19,693 bases of DNA, from positions 1 through 19,693 of the forward strand of contig HF996760.1 in NCBI GenBank assembly GCA_000433335.1. Reading direction: 5' to 3'. Every line of letters begins with the position of its first letter. Position 1 is the first letter of the stretch. The stretch comes from Clostridium sp. CAG:1219. Lineage in GTDB: Bacteria; Bacillota; Clostridia; TANB77; CAG-465. The position numbers and the translations under genes were made by a program. Positions 12,599 to 19,429 of the stretch are shown piece after piece. Under the pieces are notes generated by a model. It worked only from the letters and a program-made list of their open reading frames with translations, made no database searches and was not told where the DNA came from.

Positions 12599-14647
12599 TT
12601 AATTTGTTATGGTACTAGTTCCCATAATGTGATTTTTTATAACAACATAATCAGCGGCAGATACTTTTCCATCACCATTTGCATCAGCGCCTAACTTCTG
12701 AGTATCCGAAACATTGTCTGTTCCCATAATGTGATTTTTAATTTTTACATAATCGGCTGCTGTTGCCTTTCCATCACCATTTACGTCACCTTTTACCACT
12801 ACAGTATATCTTAATAAATTATTTCCGTTTGAATCGTTTATACTAACTACAGTGCCTGTACCTAAGATATCGCTATCTGAAAGTTCTCTGCCATTTATAT
12901 CTTTTGCTAAAATACTTGAGTTGTTATACAATTTTACACAAGACTTTATATATTCAAATTTAGTATTAAATCCTATTTTTCTTATTTTATCTCCATCAAT
13001 AGTTAGTTTAGATGTATCTATCTCATATCTTTTTGTTTGAGGTTTTACATTAACTTCTGCCGTCACTTTAAAGTTTCCTTCTTCAGACGTGAATGTTAAA
13101 GTAGCTTTTCCCTCTTTTTTACCTACTACATCTTTTCCATTTATACTAATTACATTAGCATCGCTAGTTTCTATCTTGTAATTTTTATTACTAGCATCGG
13201 AAGGTGTTATATTTACGCTATATTCAAGCTTATCCCCAACTTCAATTTCAAATAAAGTTTTATTTATTGAAATTCCAGTCACATCAACTTTTTTTATCTC
13301 TGTTTTTTCAACGTATTCTGCGCTGACACAACCAATTGTTCCATCTTCTGTTTTTACTTTAACCCAACCATTATTATATACTCCAAGTTTAGTTAAAATT
13401 GTTCCTTCCTTTAGTGAACCTAATAAATTACTTGAAGATGATGGACCACTTCTAAGATTTAGACTACTACAATTTACTACTTTTAGTGTGCCCTTCTCTT
13501 CTGTGTATGTAACCTCAGTATTTGAGTCTAATTGACTCGCAGTACTTGGCATATTATTATACACCGGAATATAGAATACAAAGTTTGAATTTTCAATTCC
13601 CATTTTCTTGTAAGATGCGTAAATATTTTGAGCTTGAGTTCCAGGATCAAGTATATTAGTCATGTATTGAAAAGCATACAAGTATATTGCATTATCATAT
13701 ATATTCGTTACATCATACTTTTGATTATAAAGAGTATTTTGACCATATTTTATATAGCTATTATAAAGAGTACTTGCACCAGCTTTTATAGATTTTTCTG
13801 GTGTATCCCAACCTTTTGATTTAGCATAACTTAATCCCTTTACAATTGCATTTACGCCATCTGTTGCATTAACATTAAAGAAATTATAATATCCAACATA
13901 ACCATTTACTGTTCCACTCACAGATGCATTTTTACTACCATCACTTTTAAAGTCTCCCACTTCCTGCTTGATCTTAGTTATTATACTAATTGGATTTACA
14001 TTATTTTCTTTTGCTGCATCATAGATTATATCCACATAGCTTTTATCCATATTAACAGTTTGTCCTGATGTGTTTACATATGTTCTAGTATTATACATAT
14101 TAGGTAGTAAGTACTTTACAGCAGTATCCACGTCTGTTTTACTTAGGTTTGTCCATTCTAATACTTCAAACTGAAATATATAATTCTCATTTAAAAAATT
14201 TCTTGGATCAAGACAATACCCAACCCCTGCTTTAGATGCAATAACCCATCTTGAATCACCATTTACAGAGTAATTTTTTCCATCTTTTTTCCAAACTTCT
14301 GAATAACTAGCTGGTACAGTGCTTATATATTCAGATGATCCTTTTTCATAACTTTCATGTGATATTGAATCGTACCAATCAAGATTGTTATATACCGCCA
14401 TGAAAATCCAATTTGGATGCTTAGCCTTAAGAGCTTTTAAATTTTCTCTGTAGCTTTCTGGGAAATAAGTAAATTCATTATCTCCCTCAACATATTTTAT
14501 TTCAGATTTTGGTATAAAGTCTCCCTTTGACTTATAAAGTGCCGCTTCTACTCCGCTTTCTAAAGTACAAAATAACATATTAACTATTCCTAGCATCAAA
14601 ATAAATGCTTGGATTTTTATCACTATTTTCTTATTTTTTTCTCTCAT
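12599..14647 (-). CDS. Secreted glucosaminidase with SH3, Ig-like and dockerin modules
   Basis: 682 residues. A signal peptide ends near residue 35. A GH73-type beta-N-acetylglucosaminidase region spans about 60-365: DSRWVIASKAGVGYCLDPRNFLNE, KIKQEVGD with Glu229 as likely catalytic acid, and GYYNFFNVNA around 253. An SH3b domain (about 386-447, SSLNLRSGPSSSSNLLGSLKEG), a BIG_2-like domain (about 454-535) and a linker module (540-618) follow. The C-terminal type I dockerin has two calcium loops: DVNGDGKATAADYVKIKNHIMG (from 621) and DANGDGKVSAADYVVIKNHIMG (from 655). The enzyme would cut peptidoglycan glycan strands outside the cell, as LytD-like autolysins do. AAAAGAGG precedes the ATG. It is the first gene of a two-gene operon. 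No cohesin is visible in the window. Confidence 0.92.
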   Translation of the reverse strand: MREKNKKIVIKIQAFILMLGIVNMLFCTLESGVEAALYKSKGDFIPKSEIKYVEGDNEFTYFPESYRENLKALKAKHPNWIFMAVYNNLDWYDSISHESYEKGSSEYISTVPASYSEVWKKDGKNYSVNGDSRWVIASKAGVGYCLDPRNFLNENYIFQFEVLEWTNLSKTDVDTAVKYLLPNMYNTRTYVNTSGQTVNMDKSYVDIIYDAAKENNVNPISIITKIKQEVGDFKSDGSKNASVSGTVNGYVGYYNFFNVNATDGVNAIVKGLSYAKSKGWDTPEKSIKAGASTLYNSYIKYGQNTLYNQKYDVTNIYDNAIYLYAFQYMTNILDPGTQAQNIYASYKKMGIENSNFVFYIPVYNNMPSTASQLDSNTEVTYTEEKGTLKVVNCSSLNLRSGPSSSSNLLGSLKEGTILTKLGVYNNGWVKVKTEDGTIGCVSAEYVEKTEIKKVDVTGISINKTLFEIEVGDKLEYSVNITPSDASNKNYKIETSDANVISINGKDVVGKKEGKATLTFTSEEGNFKVTAEVNVKPQTKRYEIDTSKLTIDGDKIRKIGFNTKFEYIKSCVKLYNNSSILAKDINGRELSDSDILGTGTVVSINDSNGNNLLRYTVVVKGDVNGDGKATAADYVKIKNHIMGTDNVSDTQKLGADANGDGKVSAADYVVIKNHIMGTSTITN

Positions 14648-14685
14648 TTCAACCTCTTTTTAAAAAAACATAACTTACCGAAAAT

Positions 14686-14713
14686 ATTATATCATATAAT
14701 GAAGTAATGTCAA
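14686..14713 (-). promoter_or_regulatory. Promoter of the surface-protein operon
   Basis: On the minus strand a perfect TTGACA (14713-14708), a 16-nt spacer and a perfect TATAAT (14691-14686), with an extended TGA just upstream of the -10. It is divergent from the glmS promoter, with about 35 nt between the two -35 boxes. Confidence 0.85.
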
Positions 14714-14748
14714 AGAATTTGTAGAATTTTTTGGATTATTTTAGATTC

Positions 14749-14777
14749 TTGACATTTATATAGATTTGTAATAAAAT
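14749..14777 (+). promoter_or_regulatory. glmS promoter
   Basis: A perfect TTGACA (14749-14754), a 17-nt spacer and TAAAAT (14772-14777). The transcript would start near 14784, about 48 nt before the ribozyme cleavage site and about 210 nt before the glmS start codon. Confidence 0.85.
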
Positions 14778-14800
14778 GTCATAAATTTCGTTTATTTTAT

Positions 14801-14807
14801 AAGGAGG
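14801..14807 (+). promoter_or_regulatory. Orphan Shine-Dalgarno sequence in the glmS leader
   Basis: A full AAGGAGG lies about 17 nt from the predicted 5' end, with no start codon at a usable distance; the next TTG, at 14824, would encode only two residues before TAG. In Bacillus such orphan sites (STAB-SD) block 5' exonuclease entry, so it may protect the uncleaved leader. Function is inferred. Confidence 0.5.
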
Positions 14808-14830
14808 AAAAATAAGAAAATAATTGAAAT

Positions 14831-14963
14831 AGCGCATGAGTGTTATAAAACACTGACGAGGATAACAAGTGTCGAACTTTCAGCGGATCTTGTTACGGAG
14901 TTTGGTATTATACGTAAAGTATGTTTTAAAAATTCAAATCGAAGATGAATACAAAGAACATAC
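14831..14963 (+). ncRNA. glmS self-cleaving ribozyme
   Basis: The leader matches the glmS ribozyme in order and spacing. AGCGC (14831-14835) holds the cleavage site between A14831 and G14832. P1 is AGTGTT (14839-14844) with AACACT (14849-14854). The conserved GACGAGGAT spans 14855-14863. P2 is TAACAAG (14863-14869) with CTTGTTA (14889-14895), enclosing TCGA (14872-14875) and CAGCGGAT (14881-14888). The outer 3' helix is GTATGTT (14919-14925) with AACATAC (14957-14963), with ATTC/GAAT inside. It closely parallels the B. subtilis element, including the phrases TTGACGAGGAT and GGCGGAT. Glucosamine-6-phosphate is the coenzyme for cleavage. The cut mRNA carries a 5'-OH and is degraded by RNase J in Bacillus, so GlmS product limits its own synthesis. 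Confidence 0.95.
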
Positions 14964-14992
14964 TAAATACTTAATTTTAGGAGGAATACAAA

Positions 14993-16810
14993 ATGTGTGG
15001 AATAATTGGTTACACTGGAAAAAAATATAACGCCAAAGATGCTATAATCGATGGTTTAAAAAATCTTGAATATAGAGGATACGACTCTGCTGGAATCGCA
15101 GTAGTAGAAGATGGAAAAGTAAATCTATATAAAGCAAAAGGAAAAATTTCAAATTTAGAAGATAAAATACAATCATTAAATATCAAATCTGAAACTGGTA
15201 TAGGACATACAAGATGGGCAACTCATGGAGAACCTTCAGAAACAAACGCTCACCCACACCAAGTTGGTGATGTTACACTTGTACATAATGGAATTATAGA
15301 AAATTATAATGAATTAAAATTTGACCTACTTGAAAACGGAGTTAAATTTAAATCAGAAACTGATACAGAAGTAGCATGTGCTTATATAAATGAAAAATAT
15401 AAAACAGAAAAAAATAAAATTAGATGTATTAGTAAAGCTACAGAAGACTTCAGAGGTTCTTATGCTTTTGGAATCATTTTTGATGATGAAAAAGATGCAA
15501 TATATGCTACTAGAAAAGACAGTCCTTTAGTTATAGGTGTTTGTGAAGGTAGTGCAAATTTTATAGCATCTGACATATCTGCAATATTAGATTTTACAAA
15601 CAAATACATATTACTAGAATATGGAGAATATGCAAAAGTCACAGCAGATTCTGTTGAAATTTATAACAAAGAACTTGCAAAAGTAGAAAAAGAAATAAAA
15701 ACAGCTACTTGGTCTGCATCAGAATATAAGAAAAATGGTTATGATCACTTCATGCTAAAAGAAATTCATGAACAACCTAAAGTAATGAAAGATATATTTA
15801 AAAGATTTATTGAAAGTAATACATATGGTCAAAACTTTGATCTTTCAAAATACACAAACATTCATATAGTTGCATGTGGAAGTGCAATGCATGCTGGACT
15901 TGTTGGAAAATATTTATTTGAAACATACGCATCAATCCCAGTTAGTGTTGATGTTGCTTCTGAGTACAGATATAAAAATCAACTAATAACTCCTACTACG
16001 CTTGTTATATTAGTATCACAATCAGGAGAAACAGCAGATACCCTAGCTGCTCTTAGAATTGCAAAAGAAAAAGGTGCAGATACTCTTGCAATAGTAAATG
16101 CTGTAGGTTCTACAATAGCACGTGAGGCTGCAGTATGCATATATACATATGCAGGCCCTGAAATTGCAGTTGCAACAACAAAAGGATACACTTCACAAGT
16201 TGCTATATTTGCTACACTTGCTCTTGACCTTGCAAAAGAAAAAGGATTAATTTCAAAAGAATTAGAAGAAAATATTTATTCTGATTTTAATAATATAGAA
16301 TCATTAATGGAACAAACAATAGAAAGAATAGATGAATATAAATCAATTGCAGAAAAAATATATAAAAAAGATAATCTTTTCTTTATAGGAAGAGGAATAG
16401 ACTCTGCCGTTTCAATGGAAGGCTCTCTAAAACTTAAAGAGATATCTTACATGCATTCTGAAGCATATGCAGCTGGTGAACTAAAACATGGCACAATATC
16501 TTTAATAGAAGAAGGTACTCCAGTTATTGCAATTGCCACTAATAATGATTTATATGAAAAAACTATAAGTAATGTTAAAGAAACTAAAGCAAGGGGGTCT
16601 TATACAATATTTATATCAACAGATAATTTCAATAATGCAAATACATCTGATTTTGCAAATATTACATTAATACTTCCAAAGACAACTGAATTTGTTCAAA
16701 CACTAATTACAGTTTGTGCGCTTCAACTTATTTCATATGAAGTAGCTTATCTTAGAGGCTGTGATATTGATAAGCCTAAAAATTTAGCAAAATCTGTTAC
16801 AGTAGAATAA
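14993..16810 (+). CDS. glmS: Glutamine--fructose-6-phosphate aminotransferase (isomerising)
   Basis: Makes glucosamine-6-phosphate from fructose-6-phosphate and glutamine, the first committed step to UDP-GlcNAc for peptidoglycan. The 605 residues are full length. Residues 1 to about 215 form the glutaminase domain with nucleophile Cys2 (CGIIGYTG), EYRGYDSAG, and GHTRWATHGEPSETNAHPH. Two SIS sugar-isomerase domains follow, with HIVACGSAMHAGLVGKY and VSQSGETADTLAALR in the first and FFIGRGIDSAVSMEGSLKLKEISYMHSEAYAAGELKHG in the second. The C-terminus DKPKNLAKSVTVE is the conserved end that reaches the active site. AGGAGG (14979-14984) lies 8 nt before the ATG. It is monocistronic between the ribozyme and a strong terminator. 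Confidence 0.98.
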   Translation: MCGIIGYTGKKYNAKDAIIDGLKNLEYRGYDSAGIAVVEDGKVNLYKAKGKISNLEDKIQSLNIKSETGIGHTRWATHGEPSETNAHPHQVGDVTLVHNGIIENYNELKFDLLENGVKFKSETDTEVACAYINEKYKTEKNKIRCISKATEDFRGSYAFGIIFDDEKDAIYATRKDSPLVIGVCEGSANFIASDISAILDFTNKYILLEYGEYAKVTADSVEIYNKELAKVEKEIKTATWSASEYKKNGYDHFMLKEIHEQPKVMKDIFKRFIESNTYGQNFDLSKYTNIHIVACGSAMHAGLVGKYLFETYASIPVSVDVASEYRYKNQLITPTTLVILVSQSGETADTLAALRIAKEKGADTLAIVNAVGSTIAREAAVCIYTYAGPEIAVATTKGYTSQVAIFATLALDLAKEKGLISKELEENIYSDFNNIESLMEQTIERIDEYKSIAEKIYKKDNLFFIGRGIDSAVSMEGSLKLKEISYMHSEAYAAGELKHGTISLIEEGTPVIAIATNNDLYEKTISNVKETKARGSYTIFISTDNFNNANTSDFANITLILPKTTEFVQTLITVCALQLISYEVAYLRGCDIDKPKNLAKSVTVE

Positions 16811-16817
16811 AACCTAT

Positions 16818-16850
16818 AAACTGAGGTAAAACAACCTCAGTTTTATTTTT
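16818..16850 (+). terminator. glmS terminator
   Basis: AAACTGAGGT (16818-16827) pairs perfectly with ACCTCAGTTT (16834-16843) around a 6-nt loop, followed by a T-rich tract (16841-16852). Confidence 0.9.
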
Positions 16851-16864
16851 TATTTCAAAAATCA

Positions 16865-16894
16865 TTGACATAAATAATAATGCTATTGTATAAT
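16865..16894 (+). promoter_or_regulatory. Promoter of the beta-CASP nuclease gene
   Basis: A perfect TTGACA (16865-16870), an 18-nt spacer and a perfect TATAAT (16889-16894). The leader downstream is about 85 nt and holds a three-codon ORF and a palindrome. Confidence 0.8.
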
Positions 16895-16927
16895 ATTGTT
16901 GAAGTCTGTTGAAAAGAGGGTGAACCA

Positions 16928-16939
16928 ATGCACACCTAA
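16928..16939 (+). other. Three-codon upstream ORF (Met-His-Thr-stop)
   Basis: ATG at 16928 is preceded by GAGGG (16916-16920) at 7-nt spacing and is stopped after three codons (ATG CAC ACC TAA). The ribosome binding site is as good as those of real genes here, so the start should be used if the promoter at 16865 is. It may regulate the main gene 48 nt downstream, or be a chance start. Confidence 0.4.
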
Positions 16940-16954
16940 AATTAATGTATCAAA

Positions 16955-16966
16955 TGTAAATTTACA
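16955..16966 (+). promoter_or_regulatory. 12-nt palindrome in the nuclease gene leader
   Basis: TGTAAATTTACA is a perfect palindrome, about 60 nt downstream of the -10 box and 21 nt before the start codon. It could be a repressor operator. In AT-rich DNA a 12-nt palindrome may also be chance. Confidence 0.3.
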
Positions 16967-16987
16967 ACATTCGAAAGGAGAAAATTA

Positions 16988-18565
16988 ATGCCTAACGACA
17001 GGAAACCGCGGATAAAATTTTCAATTACCGCAAGACATGAAGAGGTGACTGGTAGTTGCCTTTCTTGTGCGTTTATTTTCCAAGATGGTGAAAGATTCAA
17101 CTTTTTTGTTGATGCTGGTATGTTTATGGAGGAAAAATATAACTTTTTAAACTCTACATCAGACTTTGATTTTTCAAAATCTGACACAATCTTCATAACA
17201 CATAATCATGCAGATCACGTAGGTGAAATGCCTATTGTGGTAAAAAAAGGATTTAATGGAAAGTTTTATACAACAAAGGAAACTAAAGAACTACTTCCTA
17301 TATCTTTATATGACGCAGCTAAAATAGAGCAAATAGGTCCTACTCCTCCTCTTTTCACAGAAGAAGATGTTACAGAGTCACTGAAAATGGTTTATGGATA
17401 TAGATATCTTGAGTCCATATATATAACTGATAATGTAACTGCAACTTTTTTGGAAAATGGACACATGAGAGGCTCGGCTATAATATTGCTTCAAGCAAAA
17501 AAGGAAAATGAGGAATTAAACGTAATATTCACCGGGGATTATAATGACAAAAACTATTTCTTCACGCCAAAAGATCTCCCCTCGTGGGTTAAAAATTTGA
17601 ACAATTTAATCATCGTTCAAGAATCCACATATGGTGATTCGTATTCTTCAGATTGCACCGAATGCTTCGATAATGAGGTGATAAGTGCAATAGATGAGAA
17701 AAAATCCATATTAATTCCTTGTATTGCACAGGGAAGATATGAAGTCGTCTTAGATCATCTTGCGAAGCTTGAGGAACTTGGCAAGTTAAACAATGTACAA
17801 GTTATATGCGATGGTCAACTGGCTAGTGCATATCTTGCCAAATATCGAAGAGCTTACAAGGATTTCCGTCTTCCAAAAAATATTTTGTTTGTTGATGATG
17901 AACTTACCCGCATGCTTGTTATATCTTCACCAAAACAGAAGATAGTTGTAACAACCTCTGGAATGGCATCAAATGGACCAGCAAGAGTCTATATTCCAGA
18001 AATTATCTCAAGATCAAATTGGAAGGTGATATTCACTTGCTATCAATCAGAAGGTACTCTTGGCAAATCCCTTATGGATTTTATACAAGATTATGACAAG
18101 AGAAAAGAAAAGGTAGAAAAAAAGCTGTGCCATGCAGATAAAGCTGAATCTGAATTACTTAAAGATTCTCTGCTTTTTGATGCCTTTGGCAATAAAGTTA
18201 AAGTAGCAGCAGAGGTAGTACAAACTTCTGAATTTTCCTCTCATGCCAAATCTGATGTTTTACTCAAATTCTTGAAGAATTTTAAAAATATATTAGCAGT
18301 ATGCATAAATCATGGTGAAACATCTGCCAAAGAATCCTATAAATCGAAAGTAGAAGATTTACCTTTTATTACAAATGTTGAAGTTTTAACAAGAGGTAAA
18401 AATGTTGTTATAGACAAATATAATCTCTACTCTTCTGAGGTAAGGGAACTTACGAAAAAAGAAGCTCCTTCATCTACAAAGCAAATTGCTTCTAAGCTTA
18501 AGAACTTTGATGGTAAAGCTGCTTGTATTCGTCCTGTTCCTAGAATGCATTGTTACCATTATTAA
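16988..18565 (+). CDS. Metallo-beta-lactamase / beta-CASP family nuclease
   Basis: 525 residues. The metallo-beta-lactamase zinc site is complete: THNHADHVGEMP (His72, His74, Asp76, His77), GHMRGSA (His159) and FTGDYN (Asp184). The beta-CASP region follows, with QESTYGD (Glu212), IPCIAQGRYEVV, TTSGMASNGPARVYIP, the motif with His419 (FSSHAKSD), and INHGE with His442. This set is typical of RNA-processing enzymes related to RNase J and CPSF-73/YSH1-like proteins. It is closer to the shorter YSH1-like bacterial group than to RNase J, because the RNase J C-terminal domain is not evident. The C-terminus has an unusual Cys/His-rich end (CIRPVPRMHCYHY). AAAGGAG lies 7 nt before the ATG. The gene stands alone behind its own promoter. 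Its codons look somewhat less AT-biased than its neighbours', a hint of transfer judged by eye. Confidence 0.88.
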   Translation: MPNDRKPRIKFSITARHEEVTGSCLSCAFIFQDGERFNFFVDAGMFMEEKYNFLNSTSDFDFSKSDTIFITHNHADHVGEMPIVVKKGFNGKFYTTKETKELLPISLYDAAKIEQIGPTPPLFTEEDVTESLKMVYGYRYLESIYITDNVTATFLENGHMRGSAIILLQAKKENEELNVIFTGDYNDKNYFFTPKDLPSWVKNLNNLIIVQESTYGDSYSSDCTECFDNEVISAIDEKKSILIPCIAQGRYEVVLDHLAKLEELGKLNNVQVICDGQLASAYLAKYRRAYKDFRLPKNILFVDDELTRMLVISSPKQKIVVTTSGMASNGPARVYIPEIISRSNWKVIFTCYQSEGTLGKSLMDFIQDYDKRKEKVEKKLCHADKAESELLKDSLLFDAFGNKVKVAAEVVQTSEFSSHAKSDVLLKFLKNFKNILAVCINHGETSAKESYKSKVEDLPFITNVEVLTRGKNVVIDKYNLYSSEVRELTKKEAPSSTKQIASKLKNFDGKAACIRPVPRMHCYHY

Positions 18566-18595
18566 AAAAAGAGCACGGATTTTTATCCGTGCTCT
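18564..18595 (-). terminator. Terminator of rplU-rpmA, shared with the convergent nuclease gene
   Basis: AGAGCACGGAT (18570-18580) pairs perfectly with ATCCGTGCTCT (18585-18595), 11 bp with a TTTT loop. On the minus strand it is followed by a run of Ts (complement of the As at 18564-18570), which makes it a canonical terminator 6 nt past rpmA. On the plus strand it follows the nuclease stop by about 5 nt and may also stop that transcript. Confidence 0.9.
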
Positions 18596-18600
18596 AAAAT

Positions 18601-18864
18601 TTATTTATTTTCTACTGGGTAAACAGATGCTTTTGTATCAGTTTTACCTTTTCTTTCGAATTTTACTGTACCATCTACTAAAGAGTATAAAGTATCATCT
18701 TTACCAATTCCTACATTCATTCCTGGATGTATTTTTGTGCCTCTTTGTCTATAGATTATGTTTCCAGCTTGAACAAATTGTCCATCAGCTCTTTTAGCCC
18801 CTAATCTCTTAGACTCACTATCTCTGCCGTTCTTAGTAGAACCGCCGCCCTTTTTATGTGCCAT
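18601..18864 (-). CDS. rpmA: 50S ribosomal protein L27
   Basis: 87 residues with the invariant L27 sequence: [72 protein letters not shown]. Its N-terminal tail reaches the peptidyl-transferase centre. The protein begins directly [10 protein letters not shown], without the N-terminal extension (ending in a phenylalanine-alanine cleavage site) that most Firmicutes L27 proteins carry and that the Prp protease removes. Consistently, no prp (ysxB) gene lies between rplU and rpmA. A GGAG-type ribosome binding site precedes the ATG, and the gap from rplU is 37 nt. Confidence 0.98.
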   Translation of the reverse strand: MAHKKGGGSTKNGRDSESKRLGAKRADGQFVQAGNIIYRQRGTKIHPGMNVGIGKDDTLYSLVDGTVKFERKGKTDTKASVYPVENK

Positions 18865-18901
18865 TTATTCTCACTCCTTTACTAACTTAAAAAACATTAA
18901 A

Positions 18902-19261
18902 TTATTCTGCAACTTCTTCAGTAGCTTCAACTTTTTTAGCTCTTGGAGCTGTAGTTGATATTTTTTCAATTTGAATTTTTGTATATGGTTGTCTATGACC
19001 TCTAGTTTTTCTTTCATTTTTCTTAGCCTTGTATTTGTATACAACGATCTTTTTAGACTTACCATGTCCAATTACAGAAGCTTTAACTTTTGCTCCTTTA
19101 ACAGTATCTGTTCCAATTGATATTTTTCCATCTTTGTTAACAAATAGAACTTTATCGAAAGTCATTTCTTTTCCTTCTTCAACGTCTAATCTGTCTACAA
19201 AAACGATATCTCCTTCTTGTACTTTGTACTGTTTTCCAGCAATTTCAACGATTGCGTACAT
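18902..19261 (-). CDS. rplU: 50S ribosomal protein L21
   Basis: 119 residues. Core L21 features are MYAIVEIAGKQYKVQEGDIVFVDRLDVEEGKEMTFDKVLFV, VKGAKVKASVIGHGKSKKIVVYKYKAKKNERKTRGHRQPYTKIQIEKI. The usual protein of about 103 residues ends near this point; here an extra Ala/Glu-rich tail of roughly 18 residues (TTAPRAKKVEATEEVAE) is added. L21 binds 23S rRNA during early assembly of the large subunit. GGAGG lies 8 nt before the ATG. It is the first gene of an rplU-rpmA operon behind an L21-type leader. Confidence 0.98.
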   Translation of the reverse strand: MYAIVEIAGKQYKVQEGDIVFVDRLDVEEGKEMTFDKVLFVNKDGKISIGTDTVKGAKVKASVIGHGKSKKIVVYKYKAKKNERKTRGHRQPYTKIQIEKISTTAPRAKKVEATEEVAE

Positions 19262-19274
19262 TTTTCATTCCTCC

Positions 19275-19350
19275 TTTAATTCTATCTTGTTCTCGCCATT
19301 AAGGTATTCATATAGAATTTAAATAAGACCTACTCTGTGCGGAATACCTA
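19275..19350 (-). promoter_or_regulatory. L21 leader (ribosomal protein autoregulatory RNA)
   Basis: On the minus strand AGGTATTC (19349-19342) pairs with GAATACCT (19309-19302), enclosing the conserved-looking GCACAGAGTAGGTC segment known from Firmicutes L21 leaders. In the loop AATTCTAT (19319-19312) can instead pair with ATAGAATT (19285-19278), which lies directly before the GGAGG ribosome binding site. Such leaders are thought to let L21 repress its own operon. Confidence 0.75.
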
Positions 19351-19353
19351 AAC

Positions 19354-19382
19354 ATTTTAACATTTTTTTTTGATAATGTCAA
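19354..19382 (-). promoter_or_regulatory. rplU-rpmA promoter
   Basis: On the minus strand a perfect TTGACA (19382-19377), a 17-nt spacer and TAAAAT (19359-19354), with an extended TGT before the -10. The expected transcript start is near 19347, at the edge of the leader's main stem. Confidence 0.85.
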
Positions 19383-19429
19383 CATTTCTTAAGTTTTTAA
19401 TATCAATTTTGGCGATATATTAATAATAT

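Noticed and set aside
18486..18797. 103-codon plus-strand frame across the end of the nuclease gene and rpmA
   Set aside because: It is antisense to rpmA and overlaps the nuclease C-terminus and the shared terminator; it has no ribosome binding site.
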